Assembly: GCA_938002835.1 (NCBI GenBank)
Contig: CALKZS010000010.1
Coordinates: 1 to 64,000 of the forward strand
DNA: 64,000 bases
Source of the DNA: an uncultured Dokdonia sp.
GTDB taxonomy: Bacteria; Bacteroidota; Bacteroidia; Flavobacteriales; Flavobacteriaceae
Direction: 5' to 3'
Below the pieces are notes generated by a model, which saw only the letters and a list, made by a program, of their open reading frames with translations, was not told the DNA's origin and searched no databases. Position 1 is the stretch's first letter, and every line of letters begins with the position of its first letter. The translations under genes and the position numbers were made by a program. Shown one piece after another: positions 34,301-44,353 of this stretch.

Positions 34301-35752
34301 CACATTAATAAAACCATTGAGGGTTCCTTTTATATTAGAATCTTCAAAAATGATTTCGCCGTCAAAAATAGGTGCATTTAAATTACCAAAAACAGTAATA
34401 TCTTTATACTGGTATCCATTATAATATAGTTTTACAACCGAACCAGAAAGTTGAGTCTTTAACGATTTTTCTGAAAGCCCTTTACCATCTAGATCGACAT
34501 TTAAACTTACAACACCCATCTTTTTTGTATTTAAAAAAGATCCTAAATTAAAATTATCAACTTCTATATTACCTTCATATTTTGCCTCTTTTGTATTTTG
34601 GAAATTACTTAACACAACAGCTGGCCTTACTATTCCTAGTTGTGTATGTACCGATCCGTCTACAGTGATAACATCACTACTTATGGCTGCACTTCCTCTA
34701 TAGGTCATTGTACCTAATTTTGTAATTTCCTTAGGTAGTGAACTTACTACTTCAGGTAATAGTTTTTTAAAATCAAAGTATGAAGTAGAAAGATTTGAAA
34801 ATCGACCATTAATTTCAAAATCTTGTCCCTTTACTATATTTTTAAACTGTACATCCCCTTTAATGGTAGATCTATCAATTCCTTTTAGTGATAAATCTGG
34901 TACTCTAAAATCATTTAAAACACCTGTAATGGTTCCTGTAAGATGTAAAGGGATATTTGGAGCTATCTTGTTATAAAATGGTATAATATCATTAGTAGAT
35001 ATTTCCGCTTTCGCGAAAGCGGCCTCAATTGCAACTAAATTTGTAAAATCATTCATCGCTTCATCTGAAGTATCTAACTTAATAGAGCCTTCTAATGAAG
35101 AATAGTTTGTAGTTGCAGCAAAGTCTGATAACGTTATAAGACTTGGATCATAATGAAAGGTTCCAGAGAGGCTACTCAATTGATAACCACGAGCGGCATC
35201 AAAAGAAAGTGACTCTATTTGCGTTTGTAGCGTTTCATTTTTAAGATGAAAATTGTCTAGGTTAGCATTTAGGTTTTTATAATTTATAACTTCTGGATGC
35301 TCTATATTATGATCTATATAATATAAGTGCCCTCTATTAATTTGAATATTATCAGAGGATAGTATAAAATCCTTAGTACGAGGTTTTCCTGTAGCAAACT
35401 TTGATGAAAAAACAGAAATATTTAATTTAGAATCTCCTTTATGCTTTTTAAGGAATAAATTTGCATCGTCTAGTGTAACATCTCCCAGATTCATATTGCC
35501 ATCAATAGCATTTTTAAAGCTAAACACACTAGTTGCTAGTGACTTTACATAGATCATTGTGTCTTGTTTATGATCTCTTAAAAGGATGTCCTTTGCTATG
35601 ACATCCCCATTCCATTTAAGTCCTACTTTATCAATAGTAATATCTGTATCGTATGTATCATTTATACGATTTGTAATTTTTTGAGCTACACGTGTTTGTA
35701 CACTAGGAATTGAAAATACAATAAGTAACAACCCGAAAAGTATCAGTAACAC
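31358..35752 (-). CDS. TamB-family translocation/assembly protein
   Basis: 1464 aa with N-terminal TM, repetitive beta architecture, C-terminal DUF490-like region. Confidence 0.85.
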   Translation of the reverse strand: MLLILFGLLLIVFSIPSVQTRVAQKITNRINDTYDTDITIDKVGLKWNGDVIAKDILLRDHKQDTMIYVKSLATSVFSFKNAIDGNMNLGDVTLDDANLFLKKHKGDSKLNISVFSSKFATGKPRTKDFILSSDNIQINRGHLYYIDHNIEHPEVINYKNLNANLDNFHLKNETLQTQIESLSFDAARGYQLSSLSGTFHYDPSLITLSDFAATTNYSSLEGSIKLDTSDEAMNDFTNLVAIEAAFAKAEISTNDIIPFYNKIAPNIPLHLTGTITGVLNDFRVPDLSLKGIDRSTIKGDVQFKNIVKGQDFEINGRFSNLSTSYFDFKKLLPEVVSSLPKEITKLGTMTYRGSAAISSDVITVDGSVHTQLGIVRPAVVLSNFQNTKEAKYEGNIEVDNFNLGSFLNTKKMGVVSLNVDLDGKGLSEKSLKTQLSGSVVKLYYNGYQYKDITVFGNLNAPIFDGEIIFEDSNIKGTLNGFINVSQSVNNYDLEAQIDYANLSALNFVKDTTAILKGNVVMDMKGSNIEDISGRIAFEDTSYENENNTYFFKNFDVTSVFDEDRVRTININSTDIVDGEISGVFKFREIVPLFKNAIGSLYTNYKPEIITEDQFVNFEFTIFNKIVEIFVPEIKFEPKTFIKGSVVSNDSEFKLTFKSPQIDAFGYMAQTIEVRVDNKNPLFNTYVAADSINAGFYAVSDFNLINVTLKDTLFMRSEFMGGSRNDDSYDLSLYHTINEEGKSVLGFKKSEIVFKEIPWYLNENDDKKNNIVFDNNLRDIDIQNISLSHKDEYINIGGFLRDSTSKDVTARFNNVDLAKVTPDIETLKLGGRINGSLEVLQKNKDYFPVSSILIDNFEINEKILGDLDLGVKANASLTNYQIESQLVNDNIKSLTAKGSINASSKTPFIDLDVVLQDFDVSPFNAMGREVIDRIRGFASGTAKIVGDYHNPDINGELVLENGGLHIPYLNVDYDFIGLTDVKLDKQEFKLNDIQLQDVAHLTRGTLNGNIRHTSFGDWELDLNIGSDRLLVLDTEEDLESLYYGTAYLEGEAFIKGATDELVIDVFGETASGTVFKIPIDDSESLGDSSYIKFLSPEEKQAKINGEQIITEAIKGLSVNFDLDIDPDAEVEVVVDKESGSTLIGRGVGTLLIELDTNGKFVMTGDFIATQGVYNFRYGGFVVKDFIVQQDGNIRWDGDPTKALLDVSAVYRTQANPSTLLETSTVNRKIPVNVIINVTGQLLKPNIEFEIEFPGSGSTVTSELEFLLQDRNTRELNAISLVSQGAFLSTARVNTAAAAVNNLLETTSSILSGILFNDDDSIFDVGVDLVQAERDPTADVQSAGRVGFTLSTQISKRIIINGKVGVPTGGVSESVIVGDVEVDFLLNEDGTLRAKVFNRQTDIQFIGETEGYTQGVGLSYAVDFNTFKELLNKIFKGKVKEVVQQAKGEYDVPKIGPDGVQFNKKK
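35007..35020. repeat. GCTTTCGCGAAAGC palindrome (intragenic, TamB-like, AFAKA)
   Basis: Exact 14-mer. Confidence 0.97.
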
Positions 35753-35838
35753 TAATAACGTGCGTAGTACTATTTTTTTTACTGTATTGATAGGGCTTTA
35801 TGTTTTAACTTTGCTAGCATATACAATAGTTATGCCTT

Positions 35839-36879
35839 ATGAGTATTGATTCAAATAAATGTTATATTCTCGCTATAGAATCATCTTGTGACGATACATC
35901 TGCAGCTGTTTTAGAGAACGACAAGGTACTCTCAAATGTTGTTGCAAATCAAGCAATACATCAAGAATATGGGGGTGTTGTTCCAGAACTAGCTTCTCGA
36001 GCTCATCAACAAAACATTGTTCCTGTTGTTACGGCTGCTTTACGCAAGGCAAATATCGATAAAAAACAACTAAGTGCCATCGCTTTTACAAGTGGCCCTG
36101 GACTCTTAGGCTCTTTACTTGTAGGCACCTCATTTTCAAAGTCTATGGCAATGGGATTAGATATTCCTCTTATAGATATAAATCATATGCAAGCGCATAT
36201 ACTTGCGCACTTTATAGATGAAGAAGGATATGAAAAACCTAGCTTTCCTTTTTTAGGAATTACAATCTCTGGTGGTCACACACAAATTGTACGTGTAGAT
36301 AATTATTTTATAATGAACGTTATAGGAGAAACTATAGATGACGCGGTAGGTGAAGCCTTTGATAAAAGTGCAAAACTATTAGGACTTCCATATCCTGGAG
36401 GGCCTTTGATAGATAAAAATGCACAATCTGGAGATCCTAGAGCTTTTCCCTTTACAATACCTAATGTTTCTGAGCTCAACTTTAGTTTTAGTGGCTTAAA
36501 AACACAAATTATGTATTTTATACAGAAGCAAAAAGCGGCAAACCCCAATTTTATTGAAGAACACTGTAATGATGTTTGTGCCTCTATACAATATACCATT
36601 GTAAAAATCTTGATGAACAAAATTAAAAAAGCGGTAAAACAAACAGGAATTACTCAAATCGCTATAGGTGGAGGTGTATCTGCAAATAGCGATATACGAA
36701 AAGCACTACAAGATGCAGAAAAGCAATATGGATGGAAAACATATTTACCAAAATTTGAATACACTACCGATAATGCTGCTATGATAGGCATTGTAGGTTA
36801 TTTAAAGTATAAAGAGCTGAAAGATAAAAAAGGATATAAAGAAACTGGTATAAGTGCTCAATCTAAACTAAAAATTTAA
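35839..36879 (+). CDS. tsaD: tRNA N6-adenosine threonylcarbamoyltransferase
   Basis: LAIESSCDDTSAAVL, ELASRAHQQN, NHMQAHILAHF, ISGGHTQIV, GGVSANSDIR. Confidence 0.96.
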   Translation: MSIDSNKCYILAIESSCDDTSAAVLENDKVLSNVVANQAIHQEYGGVVPELASRAHQQNIVPVVTAALRKANIDKKQLSAIAFTSGPGLLGSLLVGTSFSKSMAMGLDIPLIDINHMQAHILAHFIDEEGYEKPSFPFLGITISGGHTQIVRVDNYFIMNVIGETIDDAVGEAFDKSAKLLGLPYPGGPLIDKNAQSGDPRAFPFTIPNVSELNFSFSGLKTQIMYFIQKQKAANPNFIEEHCNDVCASIQYTIVKILMNKIKKAVKQTGITQIAIGGGVSANSDIRKALQDAEKQYGWKTYLPKFEYTTDNAAMIGIVGYLKYKELKDKKGYKETGISAQSKLKI

Positions 36880-36881
36880 GT

Positions 36882-37586
36882 ATGCAACTTTTTTATAGCA
36901 ATGCACTTACCACAGAAAGCACAAACTATATTTTGTCAAAAGATGAAAGTAAACACGTAATACGTGTATTACGAAAATCTCAAGGAGATACTATACATCT
37001 AACTAACGGAAAAGGACATTTATTTAAAGCTGAAATAGTAATACCAAATCCTAATAAATGTAAATTACGCATTACCTCTAACTCCTATCAAGAACCTAGA
37101 TTATACAAACTGCATCTTGCAGTAGCTCCCACAAAACTAAATGATCGTTTTGAGTGGTTTCTTGAAAAAGCAACAGAGATAGGTGTTACAGAAATCACAC
37201 CTTTATTATGTGATCACAACGAACGTAAAGTGATAAAAGAAGAACGATTTTTAAAAATCATTCAGAGTGCTATGAAGCAATCTTTACACTATCATTTACC
37301 TAAGCTCAATGCTCTTACATCTTTTAAAGATTTTATTGCTCAAACTGAAGTATCAAACACTTTTATTGCGCATTGTGAAGAAACACATAAAAAATCTCTA
37401 AAAGAGTGTATACAACGACAACAAAAATATACTATTCTCATAGGGCCAGAAGGAGATTTTTCTACTTCAGAAATTGAGCTTGCATTAACATCTGGAATTA
37501 CTCCTGTAACATTAGGAAACAGTAGATTACGAACAGAAACAGCTGCTATAGTAGCGTGTCATAGTGTTGCTTTTATCAATGAATAA
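36882..37586 (+). CDS. rsmE: 16S rRNA m3U1498 methyltransferase
   Basis: DESKHVIRVLRKSQGD, LIGPEGDFSTSEI, LGNSRLRTETA. Confidence 0.94.
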   Translation: MQLFYSNALTTESTNYILSKDESKHVIRVLRKSQGDTIHLTNGKGHLFKAEIVIPNPNKCKLRITSNSYQEPRLYKLHLAVAPTKLNDRFEWFLEKATEIGVTEITPLLCDHNERKVIKEERFLKIIQSAMKQSLHYHLPKLNALTSFKDFIAQTEVSNTFIAHCEETHKKSLKECIQRQQKYTILIGPEGDFSTSEIELALTSGITPVTLGNSRLRTETAAIVACHSVAFINE

Positions 37587-37684
37587 TCATACATTTTTTT
37601 TGAAAATACTTTCATTTTTTTTGACTGTTCTCCCCTATTAAAAATCTATTATAAATTATCTTTATAGTATTAAAAAACTAACTT

Positions 37685-38233
37685 ATGATGGTCTCAGAGG
37701 TTTTACAGCAGTTTTATAGAGATAATGGTATTCCAGAAAATGGAGGAAGTGATCAAGATACTTTTGTAATGAAAGCTTTTGGTCTCAGCATAAAACTTCC
37801 TAATCCGTCATTTAGAAAAAAAGCTATTCACGTACACGACTTACAGCACATCATTAACGATTGTGATATTAGCTGGAAGGGAGAAGGTTTTATTGCTGGA
37901 TGGGAAATAGCAACAGGTTTATGGAAACATTTTCCGCTTAGTTTTATAAGTCTTTGGGCAATGGGTTATAGTCTATGGATATATCCAAAATCTGTATACA
38001 AAGGCTTTAAACAAGGAATAAATAGTATAGGAGTTATAGATCTAAACTATACAAAAGATCAATTTTTAAAAATGCCTTTTACAACACTTCTTACACTCAC
38101 TACAAAACCAGAAAAAAGAAAAATGAGAATGAAAGAATGGAGTATATTCATTTTCTGGTGTATCTTTAGTCAAGCTATATTTATAGGACCATTGATAGGT
38201 GGTCTATTATTTTTCCTTTACTTGTTTTTATAA
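37685..38233 (+). CDS. COQ4-like protein (HDxxH motif), function unknown
   Basis: HVHDLQHIINDCDISWKGEGFIAGWEIATG resembles the Coq4 metal-binding motif pattern. Confidence 0.45.
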   Translation: MMVSEVLQQFYRDNGIPENGGSDQDTFVMKAFGLSIKLPNPSFRKKAIHVHDLQHIINDCDISWKGEGFIAGWEIATGLWKHFPLSFISLWAMGYSLWIYPKSVYKGFKQGINSIGVIDLNYTKDQFLKMPFTTLLTLTTKPEKRKMRMKEWSIFIFWCIFSQAIFIGPLIGGLLFFLYLFL

Positions 38234-38423
38234 ATAGAAAGCTTTGTTTGGTGACTACTTTATTGATTAACTATATCATTTTCTATGGTGTTGCTTATTA
38301 CGCTTTCGCAAAAGTGTAAAAAAACAATCACAACTGTAACAAATTAAATAATCTGTGATCATTATTATGACAGTATGAAATCCATTTTGTCTTAATACAA
38401 ATTATATCATCAATCACAGTATT

Positions 38424-39299
38424 ATGAAAACAATCAACTACCTGGTTATTATTCTATGCATTTGCTTTTCTTGTAAAAAACCTACCTCATCTGATAATAA
38501 GGATGATATCTCAAAAACACCTCAACTCTCTAGTATAGATACTTTCTTTCCTGAAGAAAAAACGAAAGTTCTTGTTGTAGGTACTTTTCACTTTAACTAT
38601 CCAGGTCTTGACACTCATAAAATAGATGAGACTAATAAAATAGATGTTTTAAAAGAACCAAAAAAATCTGAAGTCACAGAACTTGTAAATTATATAAAGC
38701 GTTTTAAGCCTACTAAAATTGCCATTGAAGCACTAGAAGGATATGGTTGGAATACTAAATATAAAGAATATCAAAATGGCGAGCATAGACAAAAAAGAGA
38801 TGAACGTTTCCAACTTGCAATGCGCATCGCAATGGATTTACAACTAGACACATTATACCCCATAGATGCTAGAACACTTTCTAATGATTTGTGGAAAAGT
38901 GATTCATTATTTTATGATTCACTTACATCAAAAATAGATTGGGAAGTAAAAGACCCATATTGGGATAAGGCGGTAAAATATTTAGATAATAACGAAAAAG
39001 AAATTAGTAATGTAAAACTACTAGATTATTTTAAAGATATGAATAGTAGAAAAAATCATAATTTTAATTATGGATTATACCTCACAGGTAACTTCTCTAC
39101 TGGCAGATATCAAGGAGCAGATCACCTTTCGATGTGGTGGTATAATCGCAATGCTCGTATTTTTTCAAATATCATAAAGATAAAACCTTCTAAAGAAGAT
39201 CGAGTTCTAGTTATTATGGGTAATGGTCACGCCGCTTTATTACGACAATTTATTGAAGCGTCGCCTCAGTTTGAATTTATAGAGTTTGATAGTTTATAA
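38424..39299 (+). CDS. DUF5694-like lipoprotein
   Basis: Lipobox ICFSC; VLVVGTFHFNYPGLD, KPTKIAIEAL, VIMGNGHAALLRQF. Confidence 0.7.
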   Translation: MKTINYLVIILCICFSCKKPTSSDNKDDISKTPQLSSIDTFFPEEKTKVLVVGTFHFNYPGLDTHKIDETNKIDVLKEPKKSEVTELVNYIKRFKPTKIAIEALEGYGWNTKYKEYQNGEHRQKRDERFQLAMRIAMDLQLDTLYPIDARTLSNDLWKSDSLFYDSLTSKIDWEVKDPYWDKAVKYLDNNEKEISNVKLLDYFKDMNSRKNHNFNYGLYLTGNFSTGRYQGADHLSMWWYNRNARIFSNIIKIKPSKEDRVLVIMGNGHAALLRQFIEASPQFEFIEFDSL

Positions 39300-39340
39300 A
39301 ACAAAGATGCTCGACTTAAAAAGTTGAGCATCTTTGTTTT
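39298..39340. terminator. bidirectional intrinsic terminator
   Basis: AAAACAAAGATGCTCGACTT...AAGTTGAGCATCTTTGTTTT between convergent genes. Confidence 0.85.
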
Positions 39341-39357
39341 CTTAATAAAGTTATAGA

Positions 39358-40014
39358 TTATAATCTATACCCAATACTAAAAGTAAAGTATTGATTTGTT
39401 CCAGTTCCATTAACCAAGAAATTATCTTCATTTGCAATAGTCCCAGATGTAGAAATATCATCTGTATCTACAAAAGGAAGTGATACCGCACTATCGTCCT
39501 CAAATACTTCAAGGAAACCTTTAGTAAATCTCGCTTCTAAGAATAGATTATCTGTAATAAAATATCCGACCGATCCAAATGCAGAAAAGTCAAATGATGT
39601 AAAATCATCAGTTTGCTCAAAGAAAGAAATTTTAACACCTATTTGAGGACCAGCCATTACATATAACCTACTAAGGTTAATACGAAGTCCCATTGGTAAC
39701 TGTAGATTATCATAACGTACTCCTTCAAATTTATTTCCTTGAGAAGAAAATACTAACTCGGGCTGAAAACTTATTTTATTGTTAAGTTCAAATTCTGCTG
39801 TAAAAGCTGCACTAAATCCTAGTCTACCTTGGTCTACCGAATTAAAAGCATTTATAGGAGTTTCTCCTGCGATGTTTGCAACATCAAAGTCTAACGAGCT
39901 TATTTGACTATAGTTTACTCCTAATTTAAAACCAAAACGGGTTCCTTGACTATATAATTGAGAGCTACAAACGCATATAAAAAATAGTAGGAAAATTGAT
40001 AATTTTTTTTTCAT
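39358..40014 (-). CDS. PorT-like outer-membrane beta-barrel protein
   Basis: Signal peptide, FGFKLGVNYSQISS, C-terminal FSIGYRL. Confidence 0.75.
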   Translation of the reverse strand: MKKKLSIFLLFFICVCSSQLYSQGTRFGFKLGVNYSQISSLDFDVANIAGETPINAFNSVDQGRLGFSAAFTAEFELNNKISFQPELVFSSQGNKFEGVRYDNLQLPMGLRINLSRLYVMAGPQIGVKISFFEQTDDFTSFDFSAFGSVGYFITDNLFLEARFTKGFLEVFEDDSAVSLPFVDTDDISTSGTIANEDNFLVNGTGTNQYFTFSIGYRL

Positions 40015-40131
40015 TCTGAATTGTAATAATAGTTATACTTAAAAATTAAATTTACATAGGGATTATTTAAAAAATAAAAGTCTATTTATCGCGCAAATAT
40101 ACAGCTATAATTTAATTATGTAATAATTTTC

Positions 40132-41016
40132 TTACTTATCATATAGACTTTTTATAATTCCATCGGAGAGTCCTATCTTAGGAACTATAATTTGTTTTGC
40201 ATTTGAACACTTTGTTGCTAGTAAATAAATACGTAATGCAGGTATAATTACATCTGCCCTATCTGGGTTAAGAGAAAGTTTTAAAATACGTTCTTCATAG
40301 CTCATATCACTAAGCTCACTATACAATTGAGATAAATATAAATATGATAATGTCTTTCCTGGTTTTTTAGAACTCAATTTAAATACCTTATTAATATTAC
40401 CTCCAGAACCTATTAAATCAATATACTTAAAATCCTTTGTTTGTTCTATAATCCATTTTTTAAATACTTCCCAATCGTTTTCTGAAACTAAATCGTTAAG
40501 TAAACGTACCGTTCCTATTTTAAACGATTTAGAAGCTATTACTTTGCCTTTATTATAAATGGTTAACTCTGTACTACCACCTCCTACATCAACATATATA
40601 TAAGTTCTATCTTCTTTAATAAAACTCTGTAGGTCTGTCTTGGCAATAATAGCTGCTTCCTCTTCGCCATCTATAATATCTATTTGAATACCTGTTTGCT
40701 TTTTTATTGCTTTTGCAAAAGCATAACCATTACTAGCATCTCTCATCGCACTTGTAGCACAGGCTCGATAACACTCTACTTGATGTGCCTTCATAAGAAG
40801 TTTAAATGCTAGAATTGCATCTAACATACGTTGTTTATTTTTTGAAGAGATTTCTCCCTTCAAAAAAACATCTTCTCCCAATCTTATAGGAACCCTTACT
40901 AATGCATTTTTTTTAAAAAGTGTAGGATTACCTGGAGTCTCTATAATATTAGATATAAGAAGGCGTATGGCATTAGACCCAATATCTATAGCGGCATATT
41001 TTTTTATGGTGAGCAT
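40132..41016 (-). CDS. ppx: Ppx/GppA phosphatase family
   Basis: YAAIDIGSNAIRLLI, ATSAMRDASNG, VDVGGGSTEL. Confidence 0.9.
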   Translation of the reverse strand: MLTIKKYAAIDIGSNAIRLLISNIIETPGNPTLFKKNALVRVPIRLGEDVFLKGEISSKNKQRMLDAILAFKLLMKAHQVECYRACATSAMRDASNGYAFAKAIKKQTGIQIDIIDGEEEAAIIAKTDLQSFIKEDRTYIYVDVGGGSTELTIYNKGKVIASKSFKIGTVRLLNDLVSENDWEVFKKWIIEQTKDFKYIDLIGSGGNINKVFKLSSKKPGKTLSYLYLSQLYSELSDMSYEERILKLSLNPDRADVIIPALRIYLLATKCSNAKQIIVPKIGLSDGIIKSLYDK

Positions 41017-41019
41017 TAA

Positions 41020-43083
41020 TTATTTATTGAGTTTCTTTACGTAATAATTATATGCTTCAAATTGCGATCTTATAAATGGCATATCATCTTTTTTATAGCG
41101 ATTATCCATTTCCTTATTTAGAATTCGTGCTTTTACATTATCGTTCCAAGAGATCATATGAGTGTCTATAATTTCTTTTTTTACATCTGTATCATAAATA
41201 GGGACCGATACTTCTACCCTATTATCAAGATTACGTGTCATCCAGTCTGATGACGATAAGTATACTTTTTCAGTTCCTTCTTCTCCAAAAATATACACTC
41301 TAGGATGCTCTAAAAATTTATCGATTACACTAATCACCTCTATGTTTTCACTTAGCCCTGATACACCAGGTATTAAGCAACATATTCCTCTAACAATCAT
41401 CTGAATCTTTACGCCTGCTGCACTTGCTTCATATAATTTATCAATGATCTCATAATTTGAGATACTGTTGAGTTTTAGACGTATAAAACCATTTCCTCCA
41501 TTTTGAGCAATTTCCATTTGCTCTGCAATAAGTTCATACATTCTTGTACGAGAATAGTGTGGAGATACAATGAGGTGTTTATACTTATTTACTATATAGT
41601 TAGTGTCAAAGAAATTAAATAATTTATTTAAATCTTTAAGAATCTCTTTATTAGATGTAAAGAGTGTATAGTCTGTATAAATACGAGCTGTTGCGTGATT
41701 AAAATTACCTGTACTTATAAACCCATATCGCTTTATCTTTTCTCCTTCTTGACGCTCTATTACACATACTTTACTATGCACTTTTAATCCAGGGACACCA
41801 AAGATCATACGTACGCCTTCATTTTGCATTTTCTTTGCATAGCGCATATTAGACTCCTCATCAAAACGTGCTCGCAATTCTATCTGTACAGTAACTTCTT
41901 TACCATTTTGTGCCGCATTAATGAGCGCACTTGCAATACTTGAAATTTTTGCAAGACGATAAATAGTAATTTTTATAGATTTTACTTTAGGATCTAACGC
42001 TGCTTCTCTTAAAAATTTAATGGTATATGAAAAACTTTGGTAGGGAGTATATTGAAGAAAATCGCGTTTTGCTACTGTCATTAGTATACTATCTTCTAGA
42101 GGAACTCCAGGTATTTCCAAAGGTTTTACTCTTTCATAATACAGCTCCTTACGACCTAGAGATGGAAAATCCATATAGTCTTTTCGATTGTGATACTTAC
42201 CACCTGGAATAATACTATCGATACGTTCTATTCCTAATTTTTTAAGTAAAAATTGTAATGTAGATTGCTCTATTGTTTTATCATATACAAAGCGTACTGG
42301 TTCTCCGTCTTCTCGTCCTTTAACACTGCGAGTGAGCTTTTCAAGAAAACTCTTTCCTAAATCAGATTCTATATCTAACTCTGCATCACGAGTTATTTTT
42401 ATCATATGCGAGGTAATACTCGAATAATCAAAAATATTAAATATGGTATCTAGATTATATCTTATAATATCATCTAAAATCATTATATAATCTTTACCAT
42501 CTACTTTAGGTAATACCACAAAACGATCTACGGTACTTGGTATTTCTAACAATGCATATAATGGCTTGTCACCTTCTTTAAGAACCATTTTTACCATTAA
42601 ATAGGCATCAAGATCCTGTATACGTGGTAATTCTACATCTTCTCGTAAGATAATAGTTTCTATGGCTAGCGCTACTTTTTCGGTAAAAAACTCTTTTATA
42701 AAATCTTTATGTTCTTTTAATGAAATTGTATTTTCATCTACTCTATAAATATTTTCGTTCTCTAACTTTTTATAAATATCATCTAGTATCTCCAGGCTTA
42801 CAGCTTGCTGTTCTATAACAATCTCTGTGATTTTCTCAAGTAACACTTGTGCCGAATAGACTCCTAACGCTTTTCTTCCTCTTTTACCTGCATCTACAAT
42901 ACGACGTACTGTTGCATAACGCACTCTAAAAAATTCGTCCAGATTATTAGAAAAAATCCCTAAAAACCTAAACCGTTCTATGAGCGGCACACTCTCATCT
43001 GCTGCTTCTTGAAGAACTCTAGCGTTAAATTGCAACCAGCTTAATTCACGGTTTATATATCTTTTTTCGTCTGTATCTGTCAT
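41020..43083 (-). CDS. ppk1: polyphosphate kinase 1
   Basis: RYINRELSWLQFNARVLQEA, FLGIFSNNLDEFFRVR, KVHSKVCVIER, STGNFNHATARIYTD. Confidence 0.96.
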   Translation of the reverse strand: MTDTDEKRYINRELSWLQFNARVLQEAADESVPLIERFRFLGIFSNNLDEFFRVRYATVRRIVDAGKRGRKALGVYSAQVLLEKITEIVIEQQAVSLEILDDIYKKLENENIYRVDENTISLKEHKDFIKEFFTEKVALAIETIILREDVELPRIQDLDAYLMVKMVLKEGDKPLYALLEIPSTVDRFVVLPKVDGKDYIMILDDIIRYNLDTIFNIFDYSSITSHMIKITRDAELDIESDLGKSFLEKLTRSVKGREDGEPVRFVYDKTIEQSTLQFLLKKLGIERIDSIIPGGKYHNRKDYMDFPSLGRKELYYERVKPLEIPGVPLEDSILMTVAKRDFLQYTPYQSFSYTIKFLREAALDPKVKSIKITIYRLAKISSIASALINAAQNGKEVTVQIELRARFDEESNMRYAKKMQNEGVRMIFGVPGLKVHSKVCVIERQEGEKIKRYGFISTGNFNHATARIYTDYTLFTSNKEILKDLNKLFNFFDTNYIVNKYKHLIVSPHYSRTRMYELIAEQMEIAQNGGNGFIRLKLNSISNYEIIDKLYEASAAGVKIQMIVRGICCLIPGVSGLSENIEVISVIDKFLEHPRVYIFGEEGTEKVYLSSSDWMTRNLDNRVEVSVPIYDTDVKKEIIDTHMISWNDNVKARILNKEMDNRYKKDDMPFIRSQFEAYNYYVKKLNK

Positions 43084-43574
43084 TATCTTAATTCTTTTGG
43101 GGAGATTGTATATAAAGTCTGACCTAATGAAAGATCACTCCATTTATCTATATCAAAGGCGATGGCGGTAAATGCAGCTGTAGCTACATTATCTATTTGT
43201 TTATCTCCATACGCATTAACAAAATTAGTCATCGCGTTGTTATGACCAAAAACCATCAAGCAACTAATAGCATTGTCACAGGCCTGTATTACTTTTACAA
43301 GATCCTGACCAGCAAAGTCATATAATGTATGATCTAGTACAATGTCTTTCTCAGGAATGTTATATGCCTGCGCAAAAAATAATGCTGTTGTCTTTGCTCT
43401 CAGTGCGTCACTACTTAACAACAATTCTGGTTTGTCCATCTTTTCTGCTATATGCGCAGCCACTATAGGAGCCTCTTTAAGGCCTCTTTCATTAAGTGGT
43501 CTCTCGTGATCTATCACATCAAATTCCCAGCTAGATTTTGCGTGTCTTACTAAATAAACTGTTTTCATAATCAA
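43083..43574 (-). CDS. SixA-like histidine phosphatase
   Basis: VYLVRHAKSSW, ERPLNERG, VFGHNNAMT. Confidence 0.88.
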   Translation of the reverse strand: MIMKTVYLVRHAKSSWEFDVIDHERPLNERGLKEAPIVAAHIAEKMDKPELLLSSDALRAKTTALFFAQAYNIPEKDIVLDHTLYDFAGQDLVKVIQACDNAISCLMVFGHNNAMTNFVNAYGDKQIDNVATAAFTAIAFDIDKWSDLSLGQTLYTISPKELR

Positions 43575-44218
43575 GGAGCTAATCGTTCTTTAATCCATTT
43601 ATTATTTTCTAAGCGATATTGTATCCTATCGTGCAATCTACTTGGTCTTCCTTGCCAGAACTCTATAGAAACAGGCTTTACAATATAACCTCCCCAATGT
43701 GATGGGCGTGGTACAGCCTTGTGTTCGTATTTCGCTTTAAGCGAAACCATCTTTTCTTCCAAAACACTTCTGTCTTTTATCACTGTACTTTGATCTGACA
43801 CTAAAGCGCCTAACTGACTTGACTTGGGACGTGCATTAAAATAGGTGTCAGATCTATCTGTAGTTACTTTAGATATGATTCCCTTGATAATTACTTGTCT
43901 TTCTAAATTAGGCCAGAAAAATGAGATCCCCACTTGATTGTGATGGGAAATACTTACTCCTTTTTCACTATTATAATTTGTATAAAAAACAAAGCCTTCT
44001 TGATCATATTCTTTAAGTAATACTATTCTAGATTTTACAAAACCATCTGTTCCCAATGTAGCAACTGTCATCGCATTAGGTTCTTGTACTCCTCCCGCAT
44101 CTTCAACTTCTTTAAACCAAGAAGCAAATTGCACCATAGGATCTTGAGCTGTTGTCTCCAGCAAAAGTTCTCCTTTTTCGTATGATTCTCTATAATTATG
44201 TAAGTCTCTATTCATCAA
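43571..44218 (-). CDS. pdxH: pyridoxamine 5'-phosphate oxidase
   Basis: NAMTVATLGTDGFVKSRIVLLKEYD, RPSHWGGYIVKP, EFWQGRPSRLHDRI. Confidence 0.95.
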   Translation of the reverse strand: MMNRDLHNYRESYEKGELLLETTAQDPMVQFASWFKEVEDAGGVQEPNAMTVATLGTDGFVKSRIVLLKEYDQEGFVFYTNYNSEKGVSISHHNQVGISFFWPNLERQVIIKGIISKVTTDRSDTYFNARPKSSQLGALVSDQSTVIKDRSVLEEKMVSLKAKYEHKAVPRPSHWGGYIVKPVSIEFWQGRPSRLHDRIQYRLENNKWIKERLAP

Positions 44219-44309
44219 AGCTAAGATACAAATAGCGTGATGAAGATAAAAGCTAGAATTACTAAGACTATATGTTAATAATTAACATTTTATGATATTG
44301 TTATAACCG

Positions 44310-44323
44310 CTTTCGCGAAAGCG
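44310..44323. repeat. GCTTTCGCGAAAGC palindrome (intergenic)
   Basis: Exact 14-mer, extends to CCGCTTTCGCGAAAGCGG. Confidence 0.97.
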
Positions 44324-44353
44324 GGCAAAGAAATAGAAAATAAAAGCTTCTTT

